Shown: positions 41,371 through 53,699 of the stretch, in pieces
How positions within the stretch are numbered: position 1 is the stretch's first letter
How the letters are laid out: each line of letters starts with the position of its first letter
Assembly: GCA_029783825.1 (NCBI GenBank)
Contig: JAREIK010000345.1
Coordinates: 350,001 to 414,000, forward strand
Length of the DNA stretch: 64,000 bases
DNA from: Sapria himalayana
Lineage: Eukaryota > Streptophyta > Magnoliopsida > Malpighiales > Rafflesiaceae
Reading direction: 5' to 3'
Notes under the pieces: generated by a model
The model's input: only the letters and a program-made list of their open reading frames with translations
Told to the model about the DNA's origin: nothing
The model's database searches: none
Position numbers and translations under genes: made by a program

Positions 41371-41960
41371 ACAAAGAGAGAGAGAGAGAGAGAGGAAGAA
41401 CGAGTGGGGGGAGGGGGGGGAGCAAGTAAGAGCTGCCAACTTTTTCTAATTCATTTATATAAAAATTACAACAGAGAGAGAGAGAGAGAGAAAAAGAGTG
41501 AGGGAGCGAGGAAAAGAGAGGGGGTGAAAAAGAAAGATTGCAACTTTTTCTAATATGTTTAGAGAAAGCCAACAACATTCGAGAGTGATAAATCGAGAGG
41601 GAAGAAGAGCTTCCAACTTTATCTAATATGTTTAGAGGTTGTAGTGTTCAAAAGAAGAGAGAGGGGGAGGCAAAGAGAAGGGAAGAGGGAGGCCAACTTT
41701 ATCTACTATGTTTAAAGGTTGCACTGTTCAAAATGAGAGTGAGGGGGTGGCAAAGAGAGAGTGTGACAGGAAAAGGGGAAGGTAGATCGAGGTAGCAAGG
41801 GGGAGGCAGAGAGAGAGAGAGAGAGAGGGAGGGAGAAGGAGAGAGGAAAAAGTGGATCGAGGGAAGGAGGGAGTGAGAGACTTAGAGAAAGGAAGTGAAA
41901 GAGGGAGGGAAGAAGAGAGGGTGAGAAAAAAAAGGGGAGGGGGGGGGGGGGGGGGGGTGG
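41371..41960 (+). repeat. Purine-rich GA/G tract
   Basis: About 590 bp in which the plus strand is mostly G and A: several (GA)n runs (41374-41393, 41474-41490, 41812-41827), GGGA and GGAG blocks, and a run of 18 G at 41939-41956. A phrase like 'caactttatctaatatgttta' recurs at about 41440, 41550, 41616 and 41695, so the tract is a degenerate tandem repeat with a period near 80 bp. The minus-strand frames here are low-complexity products. Confidence 0.9.
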
Positions 41961-41984
41961 GCATTAATCAAAATTATTGTTGAA

Positions 41985-42180
41985 AAATTCTTTCTATATC
42001 TATTTTTTAACTCTCAAAGTATATCTATATATAGAGCTTATATTTTCTTTAATTAAAAGAAGATCTTTCCTTTTCAAAAAAAAAAAAATCATTCCATTCA
42101 TTTAAGAGAAAGTCTATCTCTTTAATTTAAAATAGAGTCATTATTTCTTTTTAAAAGAAAGTATTTTTTTTTTCAAAGAA
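41985..42180 (-). repeat. LTR fragment of the minus-strand copia (3' side)
   Basis: Matches 49310-49450 in the same orientation: 'atctattttttaactc', 'gaagtatatctatat.tagagc', 'tttccttttcaaaa' and 'ccattcatttaa.agaaa'. Both copies are partial; the purine tract replaces the start of this one. Confidence 0.6.
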
Positions 42181-42720
42181 AGTCACTACCTCCCTCCTGT
42201 GATTTAAATGAATTTAAATTAAAGTTCATTAACTATTAATGGACTTAACTCAGGATAGCTAATGTGTTATAGAGAGAGCTTTTATAACATCTCATTATAA
42301 CTCATTCTTGTTTGTGACCCAATATATCCACTTACTGTTGGCAGCATTGCCTACATAATATTTTAAGATCTCAAGTTATAATTGGTCTCTAGCAAGATAT
42401 TATAACTACCAAAATTAAGTGAATATAATGACTCAAAAAAAACTTTTCATAGTATGATATCAGTCATTTGTCACATGAGATCTTGATTAAACATAGAGTG
42501 TGAAACATGTCATCTTTATACAACTTAATCATTCATTGATTCTCAAGAAGACTAGCTAAACAAATAATATTAACCACCTTTATCAATCTCATTTGAGAAT
42601 GACCATGTATTTCTTAATCTTACTTATTGAGAGTCTAAAAGACATCTCACTCAATTAAAAGCAGGACAAATTCATTCAGCATCACTCATATTTCTATACA
42701 TAACTTACTATTCATCTAGT

Positions 42721-42804
42721 CTATATTACCATCCTATAATCTATACTTACCATCCTATAATCTATATTACCATCCTATAATCTATATTACCATCCTATAA
42801 TCTA
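42721..42804 (+). repeat. 20-bp tandem repeat
   Basis: Four copies of 'ctatattaccatcctataat', one with an extra base. Confidence 0.95.
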
Positions 42805-43129
42805 GATGACTTTGGGCCATGTCAAGATATGAAGCTTTTCGTCTAGGAATCCATGGAGAATTCATGTTGGACTCAAATTTCACTATGATAATGAGAATTA
42901 CTGGTGACACAACCCATGTAGTGTTTCTCATAATAGGTCTATCCACTATCATACTAGTAACATGTATCTATGTTCTGAGTAACATTCTATATTCATAATT
43001 AGCAAAAAAAAATCATGAGCAGGTCTTGGAAACCATAAAAATCTTACTTTATTATTATTCTCATAAAAATGATTGACTATGGAATATTTAGAATAGTATT
43101 TTTATGCGTTAAAATTTTACTATTATGTT

Positions 43130-43430
43130 ACATACTTGATGACATAAGACAAAATTGACTATTCATTGATCTCATTTATCAAGCTAAAATACAATGCAAT
43201 GATAATGTATATGCTATTGGGGTTGGGTATACCACAAATAATCTTCCACTTTCATGTTACATACTTGATGACATAAGACAAAAGTGACTATTCAAGGGTC
43301 TCATTTATCAAGCTAAAATATAATTTAAATAGCAAAATAACATAATAAATGCCTCATATATTAAATATTATTGTGAAATGATAATGCATTTGCTATTAGA
43401 TAAGAACATACCACCAATAATCTTCCACAT
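43130..43430 (+). repeat. Tandem duplication of about 125 bp
   Basis: 'gttacatacttgatgacata' to 'tcatttatcaagctaaaata' and then 'ccacaaataatcttccac' appears from 43132 and again from about 43256, the second copy carrying an extra 55 bp. Located between RNase H and the 3' LTR of the minus-strand copia. Confidence 0.88.
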
Positions 43431-43499
43431 TCCTAAGCTTAATCAAGTATAACTCAAATGCCTATTGATCTAATATGACTATCATGCTTTGACTCTAGA

Positions 43500-46300
43500 A
43501 GAAGCTTAGTCAAAGGATCAATAACTTTATCATCAATATGAACTTTGCATATCTCGACATATACTCTTTTAATGATCTCATGGATAAGGTAGAAATGCCT
43601 GAGTATTTGCTTGAATAATTGATGTGATTTGGGCTCCTTGGATTGAGAAATAGCCCCAATTCAACCACAACAGAGGACCGAGTTCGTAATGCTAGAAACA
43701 ATACTGAGTCCATCAATAAACTTTATGATCCAAACTACCTTTTTAACTACATTTGAATCATTTATATACTCAACCTCTATAGTAGAATTGGCTATGATAT
43801 CTTTCTTGGAACTTCTCCAGCTCATAGCACATCCATTCAAACAAAACACAAAATCAAATTGCAATCTAGATCTATCCAAGTTAGACTGAAAGATAACATC
43901 GGCATATCTACTTATAACTCGCTCATTTTCTTGTCCACCATAGATCTAGAAAATATCCTTAGTTCTTTTTAAGTACTTAGTATATTCTTTATTATTATCT
44001 ATTGATATTCACCTAGATATGACTAAAATCTACTTGTCATACTTAAGGCATAAGAGACATCATGTCGAGTGCAAAGCATGACATACATGATAGAGCCAAC
44101 ATCCAAAAAAGGTTAGATTTTATCCCTATGCTCTCTCTCATCCTTCATGGAAGGACAGTAAGACTTACTAAGCTTAATGTCTTGAGATAGTGGCAACAAA
44201 CCTCTCTTAGAATATTGCATACTAAACCACTTTAGCACTTTGTTTATATACCCACTATGACTTTGGATGAGTATCATTGATATCTATCTCTATAAATATT
44301 TATACCTAGAATACATGTGGATTTTCCAATTTCTTTTCATTGAAAAACATTTCTAATGAGTAAGATGTCATCCTCATAAAGCATTAAAAAAATAATTGTA
44401 CTCCCACTTACTTTCTTGTATACCCTAGGCTCATCTTCATTTTTGACAAAACTAAATTTTACCTCTTCAAAATGAAGATTCTAGCTTCATGAAGATGTTT
44501 TAATGTATAAATGGATCTTTGAAGCTTACATACTTTACTAGGATACTTAGAAGCGACAAAACCCTCGGCTTGTTTCATGTACACATCCCTGAGTAAGTTT
44601 CCATTAAGGAACACTATCTTCGCATCCATTTGAAAAATCTCATACTCATAGTATATAGTGATGAAAAATATAATCCTAATATATTAAAGCATATTAACAA
44701 GTAAAAATGTATCATCATAGTCTATACCATGAGTTTTTTTGAAACCTTTTGAAATAAGTCAAGACTTGAAGGTCATAATATATTGATCTTATGAACCTAT
44801 CTACAATCAATAAGCTTAGCACCCTCAGGTGGATCATCTAAAATCCAAACTTGGTTATCATACATTAATTATATCTCAAGCTTCATGGCTTGTAGCCATT
44901 TTCCAAAGTCTAGCTTCATCACTACTTTATGATAGTTTTTGAGCTCATTTAGGTCCACAAGTTCCATAGTTTTATCATAAGTGATGAGAAATCCATATCT
45001 CTCAACTCTTGATGAATCCTACTAGACCTTCATGAGTATTGTGTAGAAAATGTTGACTCAACAACTAGTTGAGTCTAGTAGAATCTCTATAGGAAGACTC
45101 AGTGAGAACTTATATTTCTTGATTTTTTTCAAGAGTTATTTTACTTTCACTGACTCATTTGGACATGATTTTTTTTTCCAAAAAAATTTCAATTATGAGC
45201 AATAAACACTTTGTTTTAAGATGATATGTAAAAGTAGTACTCTTTTGTTGCCTTTAGATACCCCACAAATAAAAACTTTTTAGATATGGGTACTTGCTTA
45301 TCAGAAGTCTGATGTTTTAAATAAGCTTCACAATCTTAAATTTTAAGAAAAGACAAACCAAGATGCTTTCCTATCCGCATCTCACGTTGTGTATTATTAA
45401 TGGCTTTTGATGGAATTCTATTTAATAAGAATGTAGTAGTCTCTAAAGCATAACCCCAAAATGATATTATAAAATATATTTGAGTCATCACATTTCGAAT
45501 CATATCTAATAAGGTTCGATTTTTCCTTTTAGATATATCATTCCATTGTGGTGTTCTAGGTGGAGTAATTTTGTGAGACTATCCTACAATCCTTAAAATG
45601 ATCAATAAACTCTTAGGTTAAATATTCATTACCTCAATTGGATTAAAGTACCTTGATATTCTTTCCAAGCTGATTTTGTAGTTCATTCTTGAATAACTTG
45701 AATTTTTCAAATGATTCAGACTTCTGCCTTATTAAATAGATGTAATCATATCTACTAAAATCACTGACCATCTCATTACCTCAGTAAAGATAATGAAGCA
45801 CTAATAACCTTTTCTAGAAATTGAACTTATTGGTCAACAAACACCTATATGTATCAGGTTTAATAAGTAACTGACCCTCTCATTCTATCTAGTAAAAGGA
45901 GCTTTGGTCATTTTTCCTAGTAAACAAAATTCACATATTTCAAATGATTCTAAGTCGAATGAATGGAGAAGCCTATCATGATGGAGCCTTTATATGCATT
46001 TCACATTTATATGGCATAAACAACAATGCCAAACGTAAGTTGGATTCAAGTCACCAGACTTGAACCTTTAGGTATTGATGTTATAGATGAGCTTGAGTTG
46101 TTCTATGTTTAGAACGTAGAGACTATTTGATAATGAGTATTCCAATAAAATATGTCTTCAAGATAGATGGAGAAAATATTATTCTTATTAATAAAGTGAA
46201 ATCCAACATTTCTAAATAAGAAACTTAAATGATATATCTGCTCACAATAGGCACATAAAAATAATTCTTAAATTATAAAAGAAGTCAACTAGGCAAAGTT
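43500..46300 (-). pseudogene. Decayed minus-strand copia pol
   Basis: On the minus strand, high to low: integrase (ITPPRTPQWNDISKRKNRT, then SFWGYALETTTFLLNRIPSK; about 45590-45400), RT (THGIDYDDTFL at about 44740, EIFQMDAKIVFLNGNLLRDV at about 44640-44580, KVCKLQRSIYTLKH) and RNase H (AMSWRSSKKDIIANSTIEVEYI, then EPRSPNH; 43880-43610). Order and motifs are Ty1/copia. There are many stops. Sequence from 46300 to about 47170 should be gag and protease but is barely readable. Confidence 0.85.
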
Positions 46301-47170
46301 AAATCATAAACTAACATAGCTAATGCAACAAGAATTGCTCCATTCCCCACTAGTAGATTGACTATGCCTTTAACCAATGATCTACTGCTTCATTTACCCT
46401 TCACATTTACACAAATATGAGATCCATATCTTGTATCAAATGCGCATGAATAGTAGTATATAGATTGATATTTATAACATAAATACTTGAAGTGGTAGTC
46501 TCAAAATTTTATTTCTTTCTCAAATCTTCCAATTAGAGCATAAAATTGATCTTCCAATGAACTTTATGATTATAGAAGAAGCAACCTCTCTCTTTGGATG
46601 ACTTGAGATTTTTGAACTTGGACTTGGAATGAACATAGAAATCTTGACCTTATTTCCTTTGCCATCTCCTTTTCTTTTTATGTCTTCTTTATTCTAAACC
46701 ATGAGAATTGCATATATGTTTTTAAATATTATCTTAAACATTCTTTAACATTCCATTCAACTCATCAATAGATTTTTTCATACTATCCATATTAGTAGCC
46801 AACTCATGACTAATAAGACTACCAAGTTTATCAAGATGATCAATAAAACCTTTCATATTTAGTACATGTGCACTTATTAAAGTGCTAGGAGTCATCTTTC
46901 ATGTATACAATGCCTTGGTTATTTCAAATATCTTTTTTCGTGATTACTCTGGTAACATTTTCTTGAGATGCACTATCATGTCAAATACTTCCAATTCATT
47001 AAATTTCTTCTAATGATTAAAGTTCAAAGCCATTCAAATGCTTAGAGTTCTTTAGGAATTTTATTAATACGGACACTTCGCTTCCTTTCTTGTTTGAGGA
47101 CAATTTTCAAACTTTGAGACTAAACATGATAGTTTGTCCCATTGAGTTTTTATTTTTGAAGGATAGATCA

Positions 47171-48980
47171 AAAAAAAATATTGGTGTGTTGTTTGATGTC
47201 ATTAGTATACGTACAAAACATGTAAAATATTTAATAAATGAGGTCAATAAAACCCCCCACTAAAATTAATAACTTCTTTAATTGACACAGATATAATCGT
47301 ATAGTTTCCTAGTGGGCTGTGATTCATGTTTGACTTAATAATTTAGTTTATCCTTGGCATAACACTTGCATTTAGGATAACTAGGTAGGGATCTCTTTCT
47401 AATTATATCACATATAGTTCTTGTTGTTTTATAGGATTTGACATCACATGCCTTGGTAGGTTAAATCTTATCTCTCATGCCTTGGTAGGTAAAATCCTAT
47501 CTTTCATGCCTCGGTAGGTTAAATCCTATCTCTCATGCCTTGGTAGGTTAAATCCTATCTCTCTTGCCTTAGGCTCAAAACTATTTTGCTAGCCTAGTTA
47601 AGTCAAACCATATTTAATTTTTAAATATCACAATTATTTATCTTGTCTTCCTAAGATGGGCCAATACACTCTTCTTTAAAATAAATTAAATTATGACAAT
47701 CCAAGTAATGACAAGTATTAAATAATGGAAGGTATTTTATGGCATAATATATTATGTGATTAAAATTTCAAGTTATTAGGCATACTTATCAACCCATACA
47801 TGTATCACATACAAATACATTTTCAAGTATAAGAATAAATGGGACATGACATGACCCATTTCTTATGGTGATCTCCAATAACCATTATGGTTATTTATGA
47901 TTTTTTTTAAGCACAATTTAATAGCAAACACACAAAGTTTCACTAATATAGCTAAGGTATGCCGATTTGAGTAGATCCACTGAATCCTATGCACCATTTG
48001 CTTCTATGTGCAAAATACACACAAAACCATAACAAAAGATGTGCCAGAAGTTATATGGCTAAAATAAGAAATTAAAAACATAAACATAAGTAAAAATAAC
48101 ACTGGTGAGCCACTTTCCACATATTCTCCTTTGCGTCACTTATATGCAGCCATCCTTCTAGCCGTCCTCAACCTATCTCATACCTGCAATACAAAAATAG
48201 AACAAAAACCCAAAACAAAATATGAAGAGGATAACTTGAGTTCTTGTCCCTTCTCCATCTCATGACTCTCACTTAATCATCTAAAGATATTGCTGACCTG
48301 TAATTAACACTCAAAAGAACTATTAGAAAAACAACAACAATAAGAAATAATGACACAGAGCTGCCTTTTCTTACTATTTAATGATTACCCCTTAACCATT
48401 CCTTATCTTCACAGGCTTGTCTATACGAATGATGACCTTCTTTCTTAAGCATTCTTAATGGGTTTGTCTCCAAGAACAAACAAGCTTTCATTCTTCTTCT
48501 TCTTCATTACAAGTAATACTATACTATCCTATGCTAAAATAATAAATAAGAAAAAAAAGAGACCCATATTGTGTTAATAAAAATTTCCTTCATGGAGGTC
48601 ATATTTAAATATTACAAACCAATAAATAATACATGCTAACCACATAAAATTAAGAGCCATGTCTTATGCTATTCAAATTGGATTTAAACACATTAAGCAC
48701 AGAATCAAACTATGAATATATTTAATATTAGTGTTTATTGCATAAAGAAATTTTAAGGCATTATGTAGAGTATCCAATGGTCCCGCTCTTTAATCACATT
48801 ATTAACAATGCTTATTTCACCAACAATGATTATTAAACAATTTTACTAACGATCCTAATAATATTAGAATGGAATAAATATTATTAGTAAATGATTGTTA
48901 TTATCCACAATAACAATTATAATCCACATTAAAACATAACACATTATATCATATATAGTAAATTAGATTCAAGAGATTGC
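47171..48980. other. Leader or LTR-proximal region of the minus-strand copia, no gene
   Basis: AT-rich and non-coding, between the expected gag start and the primer site at 48983. It contains the 29-bp tandem repeat at 47447-47562. Confidence 0.4.
47447..47562 (+). repeat. 29-bp tandem repeat
   Basis: Four copies with period 29, each starting 'catgcct.ggtaggt' and ending 'tcctatctct' (copies at 47447, 47476, 47505, 47534). No spacers, so not a CRISPR array. Confidence 0.95.
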
Positions 48981-48982
48981 AT

Positions 48983-48996
48983 GAGCTTTGATACTA
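48983..48996 (-). promoter_or_regulatory. Primer binding site of the minus-strand copia
   Basis: 'gagctttgatacta' is the complement of a tRNA-Met type site (TGGTATCAAAGC, one change). The 5' LTR should lie just above it, beginning near 49011 ('tgttagattt' on the plus strand). Confidence 0.7.
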
Positions 48997-49010
48997 CTAT
49001 TAGTAAATTG

Positions 49011-49450
49011 TTAGATTTCATAATCTATGAATGCATCAAAAATAAAAATTTTAAATGATGAAATTCATCATGATCAAATAAATTTGATGAAAGTAATTAT
49101 TAAGGAAATTTAGATATTACCTTTTGTAAATCAAAGCTAAGAGATTACAAGATGCAAATGTCCTTTAATAGTATCCAAATGAATAATTAGTAAATAGGGT
49201 GGGTGAGCTAGTACCAAAATCTTTGTTCCACAAAAATGATTAGATCTATCCACATGATTTGGATTGAGCTTTTTTTTAGATTTATATGAAAGCTCACAAA
49301 ATATTATTAAAAAAGTTTATCAATATCTATTTTTTAACTCTTGAAGTATATCTATATGTAGAGCACATATTTTCATTGTTTAAAGAAAATAATTTCCTTT
49401 TTAAAAGAAATCCAAGCAATCCATTTAATAGAAAATCAATATTTCTTTAA
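49011..49450 (-). repeat. 5' LTR of the minus-strand copia (partial)
   Basis: Starts 'tgttag' next to the primer site. Its part from 49310 matches 41985-42180. The outer end is not clear, because similarity stops near 49450. Confidence 0.55.
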
Positions 49451-49664
49451 TTGAAAAAAAAAATTATTAGGGAGAATTATGTTTTGGGGTGCTCTCTCAG
49501 AAAAAAATTAAGAATTTAAAACTTATCTTTTTAAATTTGAAAAAATGTCACAAAAATTTTAAAAAATTGAAATTTGGGGTACTCTATTACGTTTATCCTA
49601 AAATTCCCTCAATAAATCCATAATCTAAAATTTAGTAGGACTAATAAATTTTTTTTAAGACATT

Positions 49665-50060
49665 CCCCCTGGCCCATAGGCCCTTGCCCTCTCCCATTGG
49701 CATTCGCCCTTGGCCCTTTCCCATTGGCATTCGCCCTTGGCCCTTTCCCATTGGCATTCGCCCTTGGCCCTTTCCCATTGACATTCGCCCTCTCCCATCA
49801 CCTAGAGCCCCTCACTCTCTCCCATCTTTTGGAGCCCCTCTCCCTCTCCTATCGACCAGGAGACTCTCGCCATTTACCACATCACCCCCCACTTTTCTTT
49901 CCTCTTTCGTTTAACTATTTCTATCTCCTTATAATTAGGCCTTCGCCCCTCACCCCTTGCGCCTCTTTCCTCATTCCTATAACTTGGCTCTCTCCCTTCG
50001 TCCCTCACCCCTCGTCCATATCTTCTTGCTAGTCGGCCCTCACTCAAACATCATCGATGC
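49665..50060 (+). repeat. C-rich segment with 27-bp minisatellite
   Basis: Four copies of a 27-bp unit 'cccattggcattcgcccttgg...' at 49693, 49720, 49747 and 49774, followed by C-rich imperfect repeats to about 50050. The unit is a multiple of three, so plus-strand frames give repeated GIRPWPFPI-like peptides, but there is no other coding evidence. Confidence 0.88.
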
Positions 50061-50267
50061 CCGCACAATTTTATTGGGAATTTTGGAAAACCATAATCTT
50101 CTTCCTCCGAAGATACTAGAATCCAACAAAATGGTGCTTGCATATATAAACACATTTTCTTTCGTTCTTCCTTGCACCTTGTTCATTTCATTTAGTCGCA
50201 AGGTATGTATACAAACATATACATCTTAATTTTCCCACTAAAAACTCATTCATATACGCAGTATGGA

Positions 50268-50270
<3 letters not shown>

Positions 50271-50319
<49 letters not shown>
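50271..50319. repeat. AT microsatellite
   Basis: Uninterrupted AT run of about 49 bases; it generates spurious IYIYIY frames. Confidence 0.97.
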
Positions 50320-50322
<3 letters not shown>

Positions 50323-50599
50323 ACATCTTCATCCTTAAGAATCCAACTTTTCAAGAAAGTATATCTAAATTTTCATACACACATTCTATACATTTGTAAT
50401 TTCATTTATATATTCACCTTGTTCATTTCATACACACATTCTACATTTGTAATCTAATTTATATATTCACATATGTATCTAAATTTCTAAAAAGTGTGTC
50501 ACTATATTTAGTGTGTCACTATATCTAAATTTAGCTTCTATCTAGGGCTAGATCCAAGGCGCATGAATAAGAATTATGAGAAATAATTCTGAAACACTA

Positions 50600-51875
50600 T
50601 TGTGGACTTTCATTGAGAACTAAAGGTTCCATGAGATATATTTTGAATTATCTCATGTGAATTCTTTTCCAATGTCAAGCTAAATTGAGCTATAGGGTTG
50701 TTTATATTTTATTTCATGTGATGGATACATTATTTATGGATTATATGTTTAGATTATGTTGTGGGTTTGCTACTAATAAACCTTGTATTTATTTATAACT
50801 AAAATTTGAGTTTTACTATTAGTAGGTTTGTGTGTGTTATCATAGCGAATGATGATGGATAAGCTATGAAGTATGCTCGAGTATTATGGTATCAAGGAAG
50901 TAACAATACTTCTGATTATGATACATGAGATAAATATATATGTCAAAGCTCAATATTGAGCTAAGTTTAATCATGTGAGTATGATGCTTATGAAGCTGAA
51001 AGTATGTATACTTTTATAAGTGAATCTATTGTGTATATCTAAAATGAACTTGCCCTCAATTGATGTTAAAGTTTTATAGAATATTATCCTAAGGGTTTCA
51101 CCTTTAGAGTCATGTATCATCTTGGTAGATTGTGATAAGTAATCAATGAGATGTGCATTGGTGGAGATGACTCATAAGATGATGATAATTCTATGAGTTA
51201 CTTTCTATCATATGACTCCAATTAATAAAATTTGAGGAAAAGTATATGTTAATTATATGATTATGAAACTTACAAAGTCAAAAGTGCAAATACTTTTAAT
51301 ACTATATTAGTTCATATTTAATAATACATGAAGCTAGAGAATAAGAAAACTTATATGATGCAACTATAAAGGATAATTGATGAGTTATCTAAAAGTTATG
51401 GACTTATGAATGAACATAAAGTAGTGATGATTTTTTGTTTAGGTGGTAAAGTGAAAAAAGAATAACTATGACGGGACCAACATTAGTGAGGAACCAATAG
51501 GTGACAACCACCTTTTATGCTAGTAAGATACTATGGCATTTTCACAGTAATCCAACATTTGCTCTATAACTAAGTACAATAACAAATAGGAAATTTAGAT
51601 AGACCTTCATGTGTAATAAAATGAAGGAATCCTAGAATCTAAGATTCTAACCAAAAACCTAGTTTTATCCTTTTGACTAGAGCATCAATTAATTCTTTGT
51701 TGGTTAATCAAACTACCTACATAATTCTTTTGGGATTGATACCTAAATAAAAATATACTTTGCTACTTGTATGACCCATATATTTGTGGGACTAGTTAGA
51801 TAAGTGACCCTTGCTTAATAAGCATTTGAGACTTTACTCGACCTTAAAATGTAGGAATCATAACAAAGTCCTAAT
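50600..51875 (+). repeat. Athila/Tat-like gypsy LTR, copy 1 (plus orientation)
   Basis: Aligns with 57075-58500 in order ('caatgtcaagcta', 'tttcat.tgatggat', 'tagatttcattgtggtttgc'-like, 'ctagttttatccttttgactagagc', 'ggattgatacc', 'cttgtatgaccca'). It ends a few bases before a primer-site-like 'tggtaccatttccaat' (51883), close to the tRNA-Asp-type site (TGGCGCCGTTGCCGGGG) used by Athila/Tat elements. The start is approximate. Confidence 0.7.
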
Positions 51876-53656
51876 AAGTTTCTGGTACCATTTCCAATTA
51901 TTGTTTAATTTAGTTCATCCACATTTGTTGACATAATAATACTTTAAAAAAATAGTTCTATTTTTAGTAGTTTGGATAATATATCTTATTTTTGTATCTT
52001 GATTTGTATTATTTGTCTTGTGTTAGTTTTATGTATCTTTTGGTTTAGTATTTTATTTTTTTTTATTTTTTAGCTACAAATCAATCAAGTGAAACTTAGG
52101 AATTGAGTTAATATCTTGAAACTTAGAAAGTGAGAAAATCAAAAAAGAAGAACTTTGGTAATCAAAGATAAACATGCACAACCCAATTTATCAATATGAA
52201 GAAACCTATGTTCTACCAAGTGGTAATTTCTATCTCTGACCTAATACTAACTTGAATCAATTCTATTATTAACATGTAGTAAGTTATAGAGATATCAGAT
52301 ATGTGAACCATTAAGGTATTATATTCCATTATCATTATCCAACCTCTAAATCTTCATTCGAAGATAAAAGAAAAATAGGTAAGATAATTTGAAATGAGAT
52401 TTGAAAGTATGATATAGCACTTTCTTTAAGCATGCCTGGGTGAGTATTTTCAAATCTCATTTCAAATTATCTTACCTACTTTTATTTTATCTTCGAATGA
52501 AGATTTAAAGGTTGGATAAGGATAATGAAGTACAATACCTTAATGGCTCACATATCTGATATCTCTATAACTTACTACATGTTAATAATAGAATTGATTC
52601 AAGTTGGTATTAGGTAAGAGATAGAAATTACCACTTGGTAGAACATAGGTTTCATCATATTGATAAACTAGGCTGTGCATGTTTATCTTCAATTACCAAA
52701 GTTCTTCTTTTTTGATTTTCTCACTTTCTAAGTTTCAAGATATTAGCTCAATTCCTAAGTTTCACTCTATTGATTTGTGGCTAAAAAATAAATAAAATAC
52801 TAAACCAAAAGATACATAAAAGTAACACAAGACAAATAATACAAATCAAAATACAAAAATCAGATATATTATCCAAACTACTAAAAATAGAACTATTTTT
52901 TTCAAGTATTATTATGTCAACAAATGTGGACTAACTAAATTAAACAATAATTGGAAATGGTACCAGAAACTTATTAGGACTTTGTTATGATTCCTACATT
53001 TTAAGGTCGAGTAAAGTCTCAAATTCTTATTAAGCAAGGGTCGCTTATCTAACTAGTCCCACAAATATATTGATCATACAAGTAACAAAGTAGATTTTTA
53101 TTTAGGTATCAATCCCACAAAAATTATGTAGGTAGTTTGATCAACCAACAAAGAATTAACTGATGCTCTAGTCAAAAGGATAAAACTAGGTTTTTGGTTA
53201 GAATCTTAGATTCTAGGACTCCTCCATTTTATTACACATGAATGTCTATCTAAATTTCCTATTTGTATTGTACTTAGTTATAGAGCAAATGTTGGATTAC
53301 TGTGAAAATGCCATAATATCTTACTAGCATAAAAGGTGGTTTTCACCTATTGTTCCCTCACTAATGTTGGTCACATCATAGTTATTCTTTTGGCACTTTA
53401 CCACCCAAACAAAAAATCATCACTACTCTATAGTTATTAATAAGTCCATAACTTTTAGATAACTCATCAATTATCCTTTATAGTTGTATCATATAAGTTT
53501 TCTTATTCTCCAACTTCATGTATTATTAAATATGAACTAATATAGTATTAAAAGTATTTGCACTTTTGACTTTGTAAGTTTCATACTCATATAATTAACA
53601 TATATTTTTCCTCAAATCTTATTAATTGGAGTCATATGATAAAATTACTCATCAAT
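51193..53656. repeat. Large palindrome, arms of about 1.2 kb
   Basis: The left arm (51193-52406) and right arm (52448-53656) are reverse complements, separated by a 41-base loop. In one aligned block (51430-51645 against 53200-53425) I counted about 13 differences in 220 bases. Each arm holds part of the gypsy LTR, the primer site and the leader, so two LTR-leader units face each other. The third LTR copy at 57-58.5 kb is clearly more diverged than the arms are from each other. Confidence 0.93.
51883..51898 (+). promoter_or_regulatory. Decayed gypsy primer binding site
   Basis: 'tggtaccatttccaat' differs from the Athila/Tat tRNA-Asp site mainly by transitions (C to T, G to A), as expected from old methylated DNA. 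The inverted partner is at 52950-52965. Confidence 0.6.
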
Positions 53657-53665
53657 CTTATTAAT

Positions 53666-53695
53666 CAGACTGGTTAGACGTGTCTAACCAGTCTG
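53666..53695. repeat. Perfect 30-base palindrome
   Basis: 'cagactggttagac', two bases 'gt', then 'gtctaaccagtctg'. It is ten bases beyond the end of the large palindrome. Confidence 0.97.
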
Positions 53696-53699
53696 AGTC

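Noticed and set aside
41336..41964. Minus-strand open frames rich in serine, leucine and proline
   Set aside because: Product of the purine-rich repeat read on the pyrimidine strand.
47447..47562. Regular 29-bp repeats suggesting a CRISPR-like array
   Set aside because: The repeats are directly adjacent with no unique spacers, and this is plant DNA; it is a minisatellite.
49684..50032. Overlapping proline-rich open frames
   Set aside because: Generated by the 27-bp C-rich minisatellite; no start context or homology.
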